Of a stretch of 5,106 nucleotides of DNA, positions 1 to 5,106 are shown piece by piece. The notes below the pieces were generated by a model that had not been told where the DNA came from, ran no database searches, and saw only the letters and a list, made by a program, of their open reading frames with translations. Position 1 is the stretch's first letter. Each line of letters begins with the position of its first letter. This stretch comes from Planctomycetota bacterium (lineage in GTDB: Bacteria > Planctomycetota > Planctomycetia > Gemmatales > Gemmataceae). The position numbers were made by a program, and so were the translations under genes. The DNA lies in NCBI GenBank assembly GCA_018970845.1, contig JAGWVO010000281.1, positions 1 to 5,106 of the forward strand, in the 5' to 3' direction.

Positions 1-237
1 CGCGAGGTTGTAGATTTCCGTCGGTTTGGTCGTCTTGATCAGGTCGATGATTGACAGTTGGTCGAGAAGGTCGGCCTGATGGAGATGAACCCGGTTGCGG
101 AGATGATGGATGCGCTCGAAGTTCTCGGTGCTGGCCCGCCGCACCATGCCATGAACCGTGTAGCCCTTTTCCAGAAGCAGTTCAGCCAGATAGCTGCCAT
201 CCTGTCCCGTGATACCCGTGATAAGCGCTGAAGGCAT
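1..237 (-). CDS. gmd: GDP-mannose 4,6-dehydratase, N-terminal part (runs off left edge)
   Basis: Only the first 79 residues are in the window. They open with MPSALITGITGQDGSYLAE, the GxxGxxG-type NAD(P)-binding Rossmann motif (ITGITGQDGSYLAELL) typical of the Gmd branch of extended short-chain dehydrogenases. This is followed by VHGMVRRAS near residues 33-41, the usual cofactor-phosphate contact region, then LHQADLLD and the PTEIYNLA strand end. The family converts GDP-D-mannose to GDP-4-keto-6-deoxymannose, the first step to GDP-fucose, GDP-rhamnose and related sugars. It acts in the cytoplasm. ATG at 237 is chosen because an AAGGGA element sits 8 bases upstream and the protein begins directly at the first beta strand. 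It follows rmlB by 37 bases on the same strand, so co-transcription is likely. The catalytic T-x-E/YxxxK part lies outside the window, so another Gmd-like epimerase/dehydratase is possible. Confidence 0.8.
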   Translation of the reverse strand, partial: MPSALITGITGQDGSYLAELLLEKGYTVHGMVRRASTENFERIHHLRNRVHLHQADLLDQLSIIDLIKTTKPTEIYNLA

Positions 238-274
238 ATGTAAGGTCCCTTGCGGTCATTTCTTGCGCCCCGGG

Positions 275-1291
275 TTAAACCCCCCGGTGCCCGTACTGCG
301 ATTGGTAATAACGCCGGTAATCGCCGGACCGGATCCTTTCGACCCAGCCCGGGTTGGCGCGATACCAACCGACGGTATCGGCCAATCCCTTGGAAAAATC
401 AACCCGCACCTGCCAGCCCAGTTCCCTTTCGGCCTTGGAGCAGTCGATCGCGTAGCGGCGGTCGTGTCCCGGCCTGTCGGCGACATGGCGTATGAGGCTA
501 TCCGGCTTGCCCATGAGGTTCAGGAGCGTCTTGACCAGGCTGATGTTCGTTTTTTCGCATCGCCCGCCAAAGTTGTAAGCCTCTCCCGCCTTGCCGTTCC
601 TGAAAGCCGCCAGCACGCCGGCGGCATGGTCGGCCACATGGATCCAGTCGCGAACCTGCAGGCCGTCTCCGTACACCGGGATGGGCATATCCGCCTCGAT
701 GTTGCTGATCACCAGCGGGATGAGCTTTTCTGGAAACTGGTACGGGCCGTAGTTGTTCGAGCAGCGCGTGATCACCGTGTCGAAGCCGTGCGTGTGGTGG
801 CACGCGCGCACCAGCATGTCGGATGCCGCCTTGCTGGCGGCATAGGGGCTGTTGGGGGCCAGCGGAGTGGTTTCGCTGAAGAAACCTTCATTACCCAAGC
901 TGCCGTAAACCTCGTCAGTGGAAACATGCACGAACCTGTGAACCTTGGCGGCGCGGGAGGCGTCGAGCAAGGTTTGCGTGCCAAGCACATTGGTGCGGAT
1001 GAACGGGCCGCTGTCGAGGATGCTGCGGTCGACATGGCTCTCGGCCGCAAAGTGGAAAACCGCCGTAGCCCCGTTTTCGGCCAGCACACGGTCGACCAAA
1101 GGCCTGTCGGTAATGTCGCCATGCACGAACTTGTAGCCGGAATCATTTTCCAAGTCGGCAAGGTTGGCGGGGTTCCCGGCGTAGGTGAGGGCGTCCAGGT
1201 TCACCACCTGCTGGGCCGGCTCAGCCTGCCTGAGCAGGCGGATGAAGTTGCTGCCGATGAATCCGCAGCCGCCAGTGACCAGAAATGCCAT
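275..1291 (-). CDS. rmlB: dTDP-glucose 4,6-dehydratase (RmlB)
   Basis: Extended SDR enzyme of 338 residues, close to the usual 340-360 for RmlB. It oxidises dTDP-D-glucose to dTDP-4-keto-6-deoxyglucose with bound NAD, the second step toward dTDP-L-rhamnose and other deoxysugars in the cytoplasm. Visible motifs are the Rossmann loop GGCGFIGSN (7-15), AESHVDRS (83-90), STDEVYG with the catalytic Thr-Asp-Glu (125-127), YAASK with catalytic Tyr150 and Lys154, NNYGPYQFPEKLIPL (179-193), the substrate-side DWIHVADH (215-222) and RPGHDRRYA (273-281). The frame stays open back to a TTG at 1339, but that would add 16 residues ahead of the Rossmann strand. ATG at 1291 puts MAFLVTGG at the normal N-terminus and has purine-rich AAGG close upstream. 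gmd follows 37 bases downstream. No rmlA, rmlC or rmlD is visible here. The gene looks intact with no missing key residue. Confidence 0.95.
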   Translation of the reverse strand: MAFLVTGGCGFIGSNFIRLLRQAEPAQQVVNLDALTYAGNPANLADLENDSGYKFVHGDITDRPLVDRVLAENGATAVFHFAAESHVDRSILDSGPFIRTNVLGTQTLLDASRAAKVHRFVHVSTDEVYGSLGNEGFFSETTPLAPNSPYAASKAASDMLVRACHHTHGFDTVITRCSNNYGPYQFPEKLIPLVISNIEADMPIPVYGDGLQVRDWIHVADHAAGVLAAFRNGKAGEAYNFGGRCEKTNISLVKTLLNLMGKPDSLIRHVADRPGHDRRYAIDCSKAERELGWQVRVDFSKGLADTVGWYRANPGWVERIRSGDYRRYYQSQYGHRGV

Positions 1292-1375
1292 GCCGCCTTG
1301 CCCTTCGGGGGAGCAACCTGCCTGGCAGAAGGGTGCCAAAATGGTTCCTGAGACGCAATCCGAATGAAAAGGAAG

Positions 1376-2254
1376 TCAGGCCTGGTTCAGCCAAGGAAGA
1401 AACAGCGGGCCCGGAACCGCCTCGAAATGGCACGATTCCCCCGAACCCGGATGGTTGAAACCCAACTTCCAGGCGTGCAGTGCCATGCGCGCGCCTTCGG
1501 CATCGCCATAGATCCGGTCGCCGGCCACGGGGCACCCCAGGCCCGCCAGATGAACCCGGACTTGGTGCTTGCGCCCTGTTTCAATGATGACCTCCACCAG
1601 GGAATGGCCTTTGCGCGCAGCCAGCACCCGGTACCGGGACACGGCCCGCTTGGCGTGGCCTCCTGCCCGCGGGTGAGCCCGCACCTTCAGGTCCGCGCCT
1701 TCCTCAAGGTAATTGTCAATCACTCCCTCCGGGTCGGCAGGCTTACCCCGGCATAATGCCAGATAAACTTTCTTCACCTGGTCCCATTCGGCCTGCAACC
1801 GGTCTCGCGACTCGGCGGACCGGGCGAAAATGATCAGGCCCGAGGTGTCGCGGTCAAGCCTGTGGACCACGAAGGGCCTGCCGGCGCGCGACCCTTCCAG
1901 CCATTCCCGGAGCCTTGTGAAGGCCGTGTCGGTGGTGTTGGTTTCGGTGGCCACCGTCAGCAGTCCCGCCGGCTTTTCAGCCACGATCACATGGTCGTCG
2001 AGATGAATGATTCGGATTCGGCAGCCTTGCGCGCCATGGCTTGCCGCGGCAAAACCCCTGGGCAACAGGGACAGCGAGTCGCTTGGTTCCACGATGTGGT
2101 CGTGGCGGGTGATGGCCGTCCCATTGATGGCGATTCTGCCCATGCGCAGGAGCTGCACGACGCGCGACTTGGGCATGCCGGCGCCCAGGGTCTGGTGCAG
2201 CCAGGGCAGCAGGGGTTCGGGCGCTTGCGGCGATGGAATCGGCGATCCTTTCAT
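1376..2254 (-). CDS. RluA-family 23S rRNA/tRNA pseudouridine synthase
   Basis: A 292-residue protein that would isomerise specific uridines in structured RNA to pseudouridine. An S4-type RNA-binding segment covers about residues 26-65 (PKSRVVQLLRMGRIAINGTAI, then DSLSLLP). The catalytic domain begins with IIHLDDHVIVAEKPAGLLT (82-100) and contains HRLDRDTSG (131-139), with Asp134 the expected catalytic nucleophile. KKVYLALCRG (161-170) and GRKHQVRVHLAGLGCPVAGD (227-246) are the other conserved blocks, ending with the RIYG step (247-250). Length and domain order match RluC/RluD-type enzymes, but I cannot tell which uridine is modified, so no symbol is given. ATG at 2254 has AAGG just upstream, with a rather short 3-base spacing. 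The stop is 84 bases before the rmlB start. A long structured leader lies between it and the parvulin gene. Confidence 0.92.
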   Translation of the reverse strand: MKGSPIPSPQAPEPLLPWLHQTLGAGMPKSRVVQLLRMGRIAINGTAITRHDHIVEPSDSLSLLPRGFAAASHGAQGCRIRIIHLDDHVIVAEKPAGLLTVATETNTTDTAFTRLREWLEGSRAGRPFVVHRLDRDTSGLIIFARSAESRDRLQAEWDQVKKVYLALCRGKPADPEGVIDNYLEEGADLKVRAHPRAGGHAKRAVSRYRVLAARKGHSLVEVIIETGRKHQVRVHLAGLGCPVAGDRIYGDAEGARMALHAWKLGFNHPGSGESCHFEAVPGPLFLPWLNQA

Positions 2255-2478
2255 GAACCTTCACGATAGGGCACTGGAAAGCGGGAGGGGAGGGGGAAGA
2301 GACCCTCAGCAGGAGCGCCCCTCACGGCAATCGTCGTATGGCAGTTGGTGATCGGCGTGAGTCAGCCAGGCGATCCTGACCATGGCGGGAGAAGCGGACC
2401 CGGGCTTTGGGAAGCCTCTTGTTCATAATCGGGATGTCAGGACGCGACCGTCTTGAGGCGCCGGCTCGCATCGGCCTG
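2255..2478 (-). other. Gene-free leader between parvulin and pseudouridine synthase genes
   Basis: This 224-base stretch has no convincing coding sequence. Short open frames crossing it are Arg/Ser/Pro-rich and run into the neighbouring gene. It holds a two-tier inverted repeat (2311-2377). On the transcribed strand this is followed by a C/U-rich, G-poor run (about 2278-2304) reaching to within about 25 bases of the pseudouridine synthase start. I saw no T-run behind a stem that would make a classic intrinsic terminator, no tRNA and no clear sigma-70 promoter. Confidence 0.6.
2311..2377 (-). repeat. Two-tier imperfect inverted repeat (possible structured RNA leader)
   Basis: The inner arms are at 2321-2332 (CTCACGGCAATC) and 2350-2361 (GATCGGCGTGAG). 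They are complementary at 10 of 12 positions. In RNA from the minus strand one of the two differences becomes a G-U pair, leaving one C-C mismatch, with a 17-base loop. Outside these, AGGAGCGCC at 2311-2319 is complementary to GGCGATCCT at 2369-2377 in 8 of 9 positions, with a 1-base versus 7-base asymmetric internal loop between the tiers. The element lies about 57-123 bases upstream of the pseudouridine synthase start, inside its probable leader. No U-tract follows it. Pairing is read by eye; function is unknown. Confidence 0.5.
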
Positions 2479-3771
2479 CTACTGCCCCGGATACTCGATG
2501 ACGGCGACGCGTTTGAGTTCCGAGACAAGGCGCTTCATCTCGCGCTGGGCGATGTCCTCGCGCAACTTCGAGCGTATTTGTTTCTGCACCTTCTCATCGA
2601 ACGGCTTGAGTCCGGCGAACTCCCGTGATTCCACGCGGGCGATATGGTAGCCGTTTCGCAACTCCATCACCGGCAGAAGTTCACCCGCCGCCGCCTTGAA
2701 CAGCGGGGCTTCAAGCTCGGGCGGCTTGATTTCACCTCGCTTGCGACCGAGCCCATCGCCATCGCGCAGCGCGCTGTCGCCGTGGCAATACTGCTTGGAA
2801 AGCGCCTTGAAATCCTCACCGGCGCGAATGCGCGCGTGCAGCGACTCGGCAAGCCTGCGCGCGTCATCACGCGACTTGAACGCCGCGGCCGCGATGAAGA
2901 TGTGCTTCCAGGCGAGGCTGTCGGGAACCGTGAAGTCCTCCGGATGCGACTCGTAGTAGCCGCGCAGGTCGGCGCCGCTGATCCGCTCGGTCATCGGCAT
3001 CACGCGTTGCTGCATGTAGTTGACCGCTATGAAGTTCCGTTCCGACTGCCGGCGCATCAGGTCGAGCGGTATTCCCTGCGCCTTGAGCATCTCCTGGAAA
3101 TCCTCCTCGGAGGCCGCCTTGCTCTTGTCGCGGATATTGCGGAGGGTTCTTTCAAAGTCCTTGCCCGCCAGTTCCTTGAGCTTGTCCATGAACTTCTGGG
3201 CCTGGGGGTTCTTGCTCAATTTGGCCATGACATCCTGCACGATCAACTCGCGGTCGACCAGCAGCGAGACGGCCGACTTGCGGCGCTGCGCAGGGCCCTC
3301 GCCATCGCCTCCACCCTGGGCGATCGCCAGGCGGACTTCTTCCTCGAGGATCGCCTCGCCGTTCACGACGGCGACCACCACGCCGCTGTCATGAAGCCGG
3401 CCCAGTTCCACGGGTTGGGGCGTGCCCAGACGGGCGGCGCTTCCCGAGGTTTTCTTGATCGGCGACACAGGTGGGCTGGCGGGGGCGTCCTTGCGTTCGG
3501 GCAGGGGCGGGGGTTGCAATGCCCCGCTTGCCGGCGGGTCGGGCATCTGGGACCGCACCAGGGCCTGGAGGGTTTCTTCCTCCTGCAAGCGGCCGGCGCC
3601 GGCGGAATAGACATTCTGGCCTTTGCCCAAACGGGAAATGCGTTCGGCGAGGTCGGTGGGCATGGCGCCCTGCGAAGAAAGTTGGCGCATCGCGGGCGAT
3701 TGGCAGCCGACCGCCAGGACGCCCAGCAGCATGAGGCCCGCCCGGGCCATCGCCTTGGTGCCGCCAGACAT
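2479..3771 (-). CDS. SurA/PpiC-like parvulin peptidyl-prolyl isomerase, predicted lipoprotein
   Basis: A 430-residue envelope chaperone candidate. Residues 1-23 look like a lipoprotein signal: K6 and R10, a hydrophobic run AGLMLLGVLAVG, then Cys23. The -3 residue is Ala20 rather than the usual Leu/Val, with Leu at -4, so the lipobox is slightly off consensus. Gln24 after the Cys would not signal inner-membrane retention under the E. coli rule. Residues 60-125 are a low-complexity Pro/Ala-rich linker. A SurA-like N-terminal chaperone region runs about 131-260, starting VVVAVVNGEAILEEEVRLAI and with LLVDRELIVQDVM at 170-182. One parvulin (PpiC) domain lies about 285-383: WKHIFIAAAAF at the first strand, GDGLGRKRGEIKPPELEAPLF in the middle and NGYHIARV at the end. 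A charged C-terminal helix follows. Such proteins help outer-membrane proteins fold in the periplasm. The start at 3771 is supported by GAGGGGAG 7 bases upstream. Only one parvulin domain is present, unlike E. coli SurA, which has two. Confidence 0.88.
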   Translation of the reverse strand: MSGGTKAMARAGLMLLGVLAVGCQSPAMRQLSSQGAMPTDLAERISRLGKGQNVYSAGAGRLQEEETLQALVRSQMPDPPASGALQPPPLPERKDAPASPPVSPIKKTSGSAARLGTPQPVELGRLHDSGVVVAVVNGEAILEEEVRLAIAQGGGDGEGPAQRRKSAVSLLVDRELIVQDVMAKLSKNPQAQKFMDKLKELAGKDFERTLRNIRDKSKAASEEDFQEMLKAQGIPLDLMRRQSERNFIAVNYMQQRVMPMTERISGADLRGYYESHPEDFTVPDSLAWKHIFIAAAAFKSRDDARRLAESLHARIRAGEDFKALSKQYCHGDSALRDGDGLGRKRGEIKPPELEAPLFKAAAGELLPVMELRNGYHIARVESREFAGLKPFDEKVQKQIRSKLREDIAQREMKRLVSELKRVAVIEYPGQ

Positions 3772-3778
3772 GCGTGAA

Positions 3779-3786
3779 CTCCCCTC
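3779..3786 (-). promoter_or_regulatory. Strong Shine-Dalgarno for the parvulin lipoprotein
   Basis: The minus strand reads GAGGGGAG followed by 7 bases (TTCACGC) and then ATG. This fixes the start at 3771 rather than the internal Met8. Confidence 0.75.
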
Positions 3787-3821
3787 GAACGGCCTTGCCG
3801 GGTGTGTGACCGCGGCGATCG

Positions 3822-3849
3822 GTTATCCGCAGCGGGGGTTCCGGGTCAA
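3822..3849 (-). promoter_or_regulatory. Candidate sigma-70 promoter of the parvulin gene
   Basis: On the minus strand TTGACC (3844-3849; 5 of 6 to TTGACA) is followed after 16 bases by GATAAC (3822-3827; 4 of 6 to TATAAT). Transcription would start near 3815, giving a leader of about 45 bases before the ATG at 3771. It lies in the 96-base gap behind the regulator gene, so the parvulin gene need not depend on read-through from it. The match is by eye in GC-rich DNA. Confidence 0.4.
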
Positions 3850-3867
3850 GCCAAACAGGGGCGGCGG

Positions 3868-4782
3868 CTATGCCTTGGATGGTTCGCGGTTTTCGGTTTC
3901 CCGCGGGGCGGGGAAACGGTCGGCCAGGGCACGGTCAAGCTGGGCGAGCGTGTCTCCCTGCCAATCGAAGGTGAGTTTTCGGCGCAGCGGACCTTGCAGG
4001 GCCCGGCCGCCAAGAAAAAGGGCCGTGCCATGGTTCATGAGTTTTTGGTGCAGCGCCTTCAGATCCGTTACAAACAAATCCTCCGACTCCACATAAGTGC
4101 AAGTCAGCCATACGAGGTCGGCATGCTGCTCACGCGCCACCATCGCCAGCGAATCCATCGGAGTGTTGGGGCCGAGGTTCAAGACACGCCATCCTCGTTC
4201 GAGGAGTGAGAGTTCCACAAGGAAGTTTCCCAGCCCGGAATAGTCGCCGGGCGGGCAGGCGCCCACTGCAAGGCGACCCGTTTTCGCTGATGCCTGAAGG
4301 GCTGATTCCTTCCAGCGGGCCAAGGTGTTGTGAATGGCGCGCGTGGCCAGGTGCTCGTCGGCCACATCAAGTTTTCTTTCGTGCCACAATTTCCCGACTT
4401 CGTCCATGAGCGGAAAGATGACTTCATCCCCCATGGTGTGGAGTTCCAAGCCGGCTTGCCGTGCGCGATCCAACCCAAGGGCCAATTCCTCGGGTTTTCG
4501 TTCCTTCACAAGCTTGATGAGTTCGGAGTACAAGGCTGCGGGGTCGGGCAAGGACAGCGGCGCAACTCGTCTCTTGCGGAAAAAATCGATGTTCAATCCG
4601 CCCGTCACGCCACTGCGCGCCAGCGACATGATGTCGGAAACCCGAAGGCGCCGGTGGCCCCCTGAGGTTTTGACAGCTGGCAAGACTCCACCGTCAACCC
4701 ACCGCTTCACGGAGGAGACGCTGACCCCGAGCATCTCGGCGGCATCGCTGACGGTGACTATTTCTTCCGGAGTTTCAGACAT
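3868..4782 (-). CDS. MerR-type HTH regulator with cobalamin-binding domain (CarH/LitR-like), altered ligand motif
   Basis: A 304-residue predicted transcription factor with three parts. Residues 8-56 are a MerR/excisionase-type winged HTH (VSDAAEMLGVSVSSVKRWVD, then the wing TSGGHRRLRVSDI). Residues 80-165 are a helical bundle like the cap domain of CarH-type photoreceptors, with W133-x9-E143-H144 and His134 right after the Trp. Residues 168-290 are a Rossmann-like cobalamin-binding domain with LGPNTP (203-208) and LFLGGR (255-260). In Thermus CarH, as I recall it, the equivalent Trp, Glu and His cap the adenosyl group, and the His next to the Trp ligates cobalt after light. The DxHxxG loop that should supply the lower axial His reads D180-Y-S182-G-L-G185, so that His is Ser. 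ATG at 4782 is preferred over the adjacent in-frame TTG at 4785 because AGGTG lies 4 bases upstream of the ATG. It is probably a DNA-binding repressor, with ligand uncertain. Confidence 0.88.
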   Translation of the reverse strand: MSETPEEIVTVSDAAEMLGVSVSSVKRWVDGGVLPAVKTSGGHRRLRVSDIMSLARSGVTGGLNIDFFRKRRVAPLSLPDPAALYSELIKLVKERKPEELALGLDRARQAGLELHTMGDEVIFPLMDEVGKLWHERKLDVADEHLATRAIHNTLARWKESALQASAKTGRLAVGACPPGDYSGLGNFLVELSLLERGWRVLNLGPNTPMDSLAMVAREQHADLVWLTCTYVESEDLFVTDLKALHQKLMNHGTALFLGGRALQGPLRRKLTFDWQGDTLAQLDRALADRFPAPRETENREPSKA

Positions 4783-4924
4783 CAAACACCTAATCGTCCA
4801 AATCGCTCCACTGAGGTTACACCAAGCTTACGGTCGTTTTCCAGAAGAAACGCTCTTTTTTAAGAAAATCTCGTTTTAGTTAGGTTGATTTGACGAAATT
4901 GCCGATCGATGGAAAGACGGATCT

Positions 4925-4958
4925 GTTCATAATCGTTCACAAATTCGTTCAAAATGTC
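4925..4958 (+). repeat. Three tandem GTTCA-type direct repeats, candidate operator
   Basis: Units begin at 4925 (GTTCATAATC), 4935 (GTTCACAAATTC) and 4947 (GTTCAAAATGTC). Spacings are 10 and 12 bases, an average of 11, so the units face roughly the same side of the helix. Each shares GTTCAnAA or a near match, fitting a T-n-n-A-n-A core. The last unit touches TTGACG at 4959. CarH of Thermus is known to bind about three tandem 11-bp direct repeats at its promoter. The position next to a CarH-like gene suggests an operator, which is inference. Confidence 0.45.
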
Positions 4959-4987
4959 TTGACGGGTTGGGTGGCAAACGAGACATT
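4959..4987 (+). promoter_or_regulatory. Weak candidate promoter for the divergent plus-strand gene
   Basis: TTGACG (4959-4964) matches 5 of 6 of the -35 consensus. The best -10 position, 17 bases on, is GACATT (4982-4987) with only 3 of 6 matches, so the promoter would be weak or need an activator or an alternative sigma factor. The -35 directly abuts the three tandem repeats. Confidence 0.25.
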
Positions 4988-5030
4988 GATCCATGGAAAT
5001 GAACCGATTGGACGATTTTGGGGGCTTCTC

Positions 5031-5106
5031 ATGGGGAACACGGTGACAACAAGTCCGACCAAGGCCGAGCGTGAGATGGCTGAAGGGCTCTACTTTGTCG
5101 TTCATC
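5031..5106 (+). CDS. Start of a divergent gene, product unknown (runs off right edge)
   Basis: Twenty-five codons from ATG at 5031 read MGNTVTTSPTKAEREMAEG and then LYFVVH without a stop. About two thirds of third positions are G or C, like the minus-strand genes and unlike the AT-rich DNA just upstream. GGGGG lies 6 bases before the ATG as a modest Shine-Dalgarno. The frame is open back to a TAG at 4881, so an earlier GTG (4971) cannot be excluded. The charged helix followed by a hydrophobic strand is not enough to name a family. A sigma-factor-like beginning crossed my mind, but the fragment is too short to support it. It would be the natural target of the adjacent regulator. Confidence 0.45.
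   Translation, partial: MGNTVTTSPTKAEREMAEGLYFVVH

Larger units (their letters stand above)
4783..5030. promoter_or_regulatory. AT-rich divergent intergenic/regulatory region
   Basis: This 248-base region separates the minus-strand regulator from a plus-strand start at 5031. It is clearly richer in A/T than the flanking genes, with T- and A-runs around 4855-4880. It contains three GTTCA-type direct repeats (4925-4958) and two TTGACG hexamers on the plus strand (4890-4895 and 4959-4964). I found no good -10 for the regulator on the minus strand. The minus strand is open across 4860-5105 (81 codons), but the codon use is unlike the neighbouring genes. Confidence 0.6.

Noticed and set aside
1321..1339. 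Short TGGCA/TGCCA stem between the pseudouridine synthase and rmlB as a terminator
   Set aside because: The stem is only 5 bp and no T-run follows on the minus strand.
1292..1339. Longer RmlB starting at TTG 1339
   Set aside because: It would add 16 residues (with Cys, Pro and Gly) ahead of the Rossmann strand. ATG at 1291 fits the family and has a purine-rich site upstream.
209..1351. A 380-codon plus-strand open frame covering rmlB
   Set aside because: It lies entirely opposite rmlB, whose motifs are unmistakable. Its translation is Val/Ala/Gly/His-rich with no recognisable domain, the usual mirror frame of a GC-rich gene.
2644..3777. A 377-codon plus-strand open frame covering the parvulin gene
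   Set aside because: It is a mirror frame of the minus-strand gene, rich in Leu/Arg/Gly/His without domain features. The opposite strand has a signal peptide, a Shine-Dalgarno and conserved domains.
3772..3867. Intrinsic terminator behind the regulator gene
   Set aside because: The gap is GC-rich with no stem followed by a T-run on the minus strand. A promoter-like pair is the better reading.
4815..4832. Pair of TTAC-containing units 11 bases apart (TTAC at 4817 and 4828) as a second operator near the regulator start
   Set aside because: Only two short copies with little similarity beyond TTAC. This is easily chance in AT-rich DNA.
4860..5105. An 81-codon minus-strand frame ending in the intergenic region, containing a CLVCH (CxxCH haem-like) motif
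   Set aside because: It overlaps the candidate operator and the plus-strand gene start, its third codon positions are AT-rich unlike the neighbours, and a single CxxCH without other cytochrome features can arise by chance. It could still be the tail of a gene starting beyond the window, so this is a lean, not proof.
1..5106. CRISPR array, insertion sequence, tRNA or rRNA
   Set aside because: No long repeat-spacer pattern, transposase motifs, terminal inverted repeats or tRNA cloverleaf were seen in the gene-free stretches.

Overview
The window is about 60% GC inside genes and carries five complete or partial genes on the minus strand, closely spaced and in one direction, plus the probable first codons of a divergent plus-strand gene at the right edge. 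Read in the direction of transcription (right to left) the minus-strand order is: a MerR-type HTH / cobalamin-binding-domain regulator (CarH/LitR-like), a SurA/PpiC-type peptidyl-prolyl isomerase predicted to be a lipoprotein, an RluA-family rRNA pseudouridine synthase, dTDP-glucose 4,6-dehydratase (RmlB), and the N-terminus of a GDP-mannose 4,6-dehydratase (Gmd) that runs off the left edge. A lipoprotein signal, an envelope parvulin and nucleotide-sugar enzymes suggest a Gram-negative, high-GC bacterium. The gene mix and the style of the RluA and HTH proteins remind me of the Verrucomicrobiota/PVC group, but that placement is a guess.

Region by region. 1-237 and 275-1291 form a nucleotide-sugar pair (rmlB then gmd, 37 bases apart) that would feed deoxysugars (dTDP-rhamnose branch, GDP-fucose/rhamnose branch) into surface polysaccharide. 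1376-2254 is the pseudouridine synthase. Its 224-base leader (2255-2478) has no gene but holds a large two-tier imperfect inverted repeat (2311-2377) followed by a C/U-rich, G-poor tract on the transcribed strand. 2479-3771 is the parvulin lipoprotein, with a strong Shine-Dalgarno and a plausible sigma-70 promoter of its own. 3868-4782 is the B12-domain regulator. 4783-5030 is a markedly AT-richer divergent intergenic region with three GTTCA-type tandem repeats about 11 bp apart, ending against a TTGACG -35-like hexamer that points at the plus-strand gene beginning at 5031.

The most interesting part is the right end. The regulator keeps the W-x9-EH signature of the light-sensing adenosylcobalamin cap (with the His directly after the Trp), but the loop that normally supplies the lower axial His to cobalt reads D-Y-S-G-L-G: the His position is Ser. 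Next to it lie a candidate CarH-style direct-repeat operator and a divergent target gene. This suggests a compact, possibly light- or B12-responsive switch with altered cobalamin chemistry. The function of the divergent gene cannot be read from the 25 codons available.
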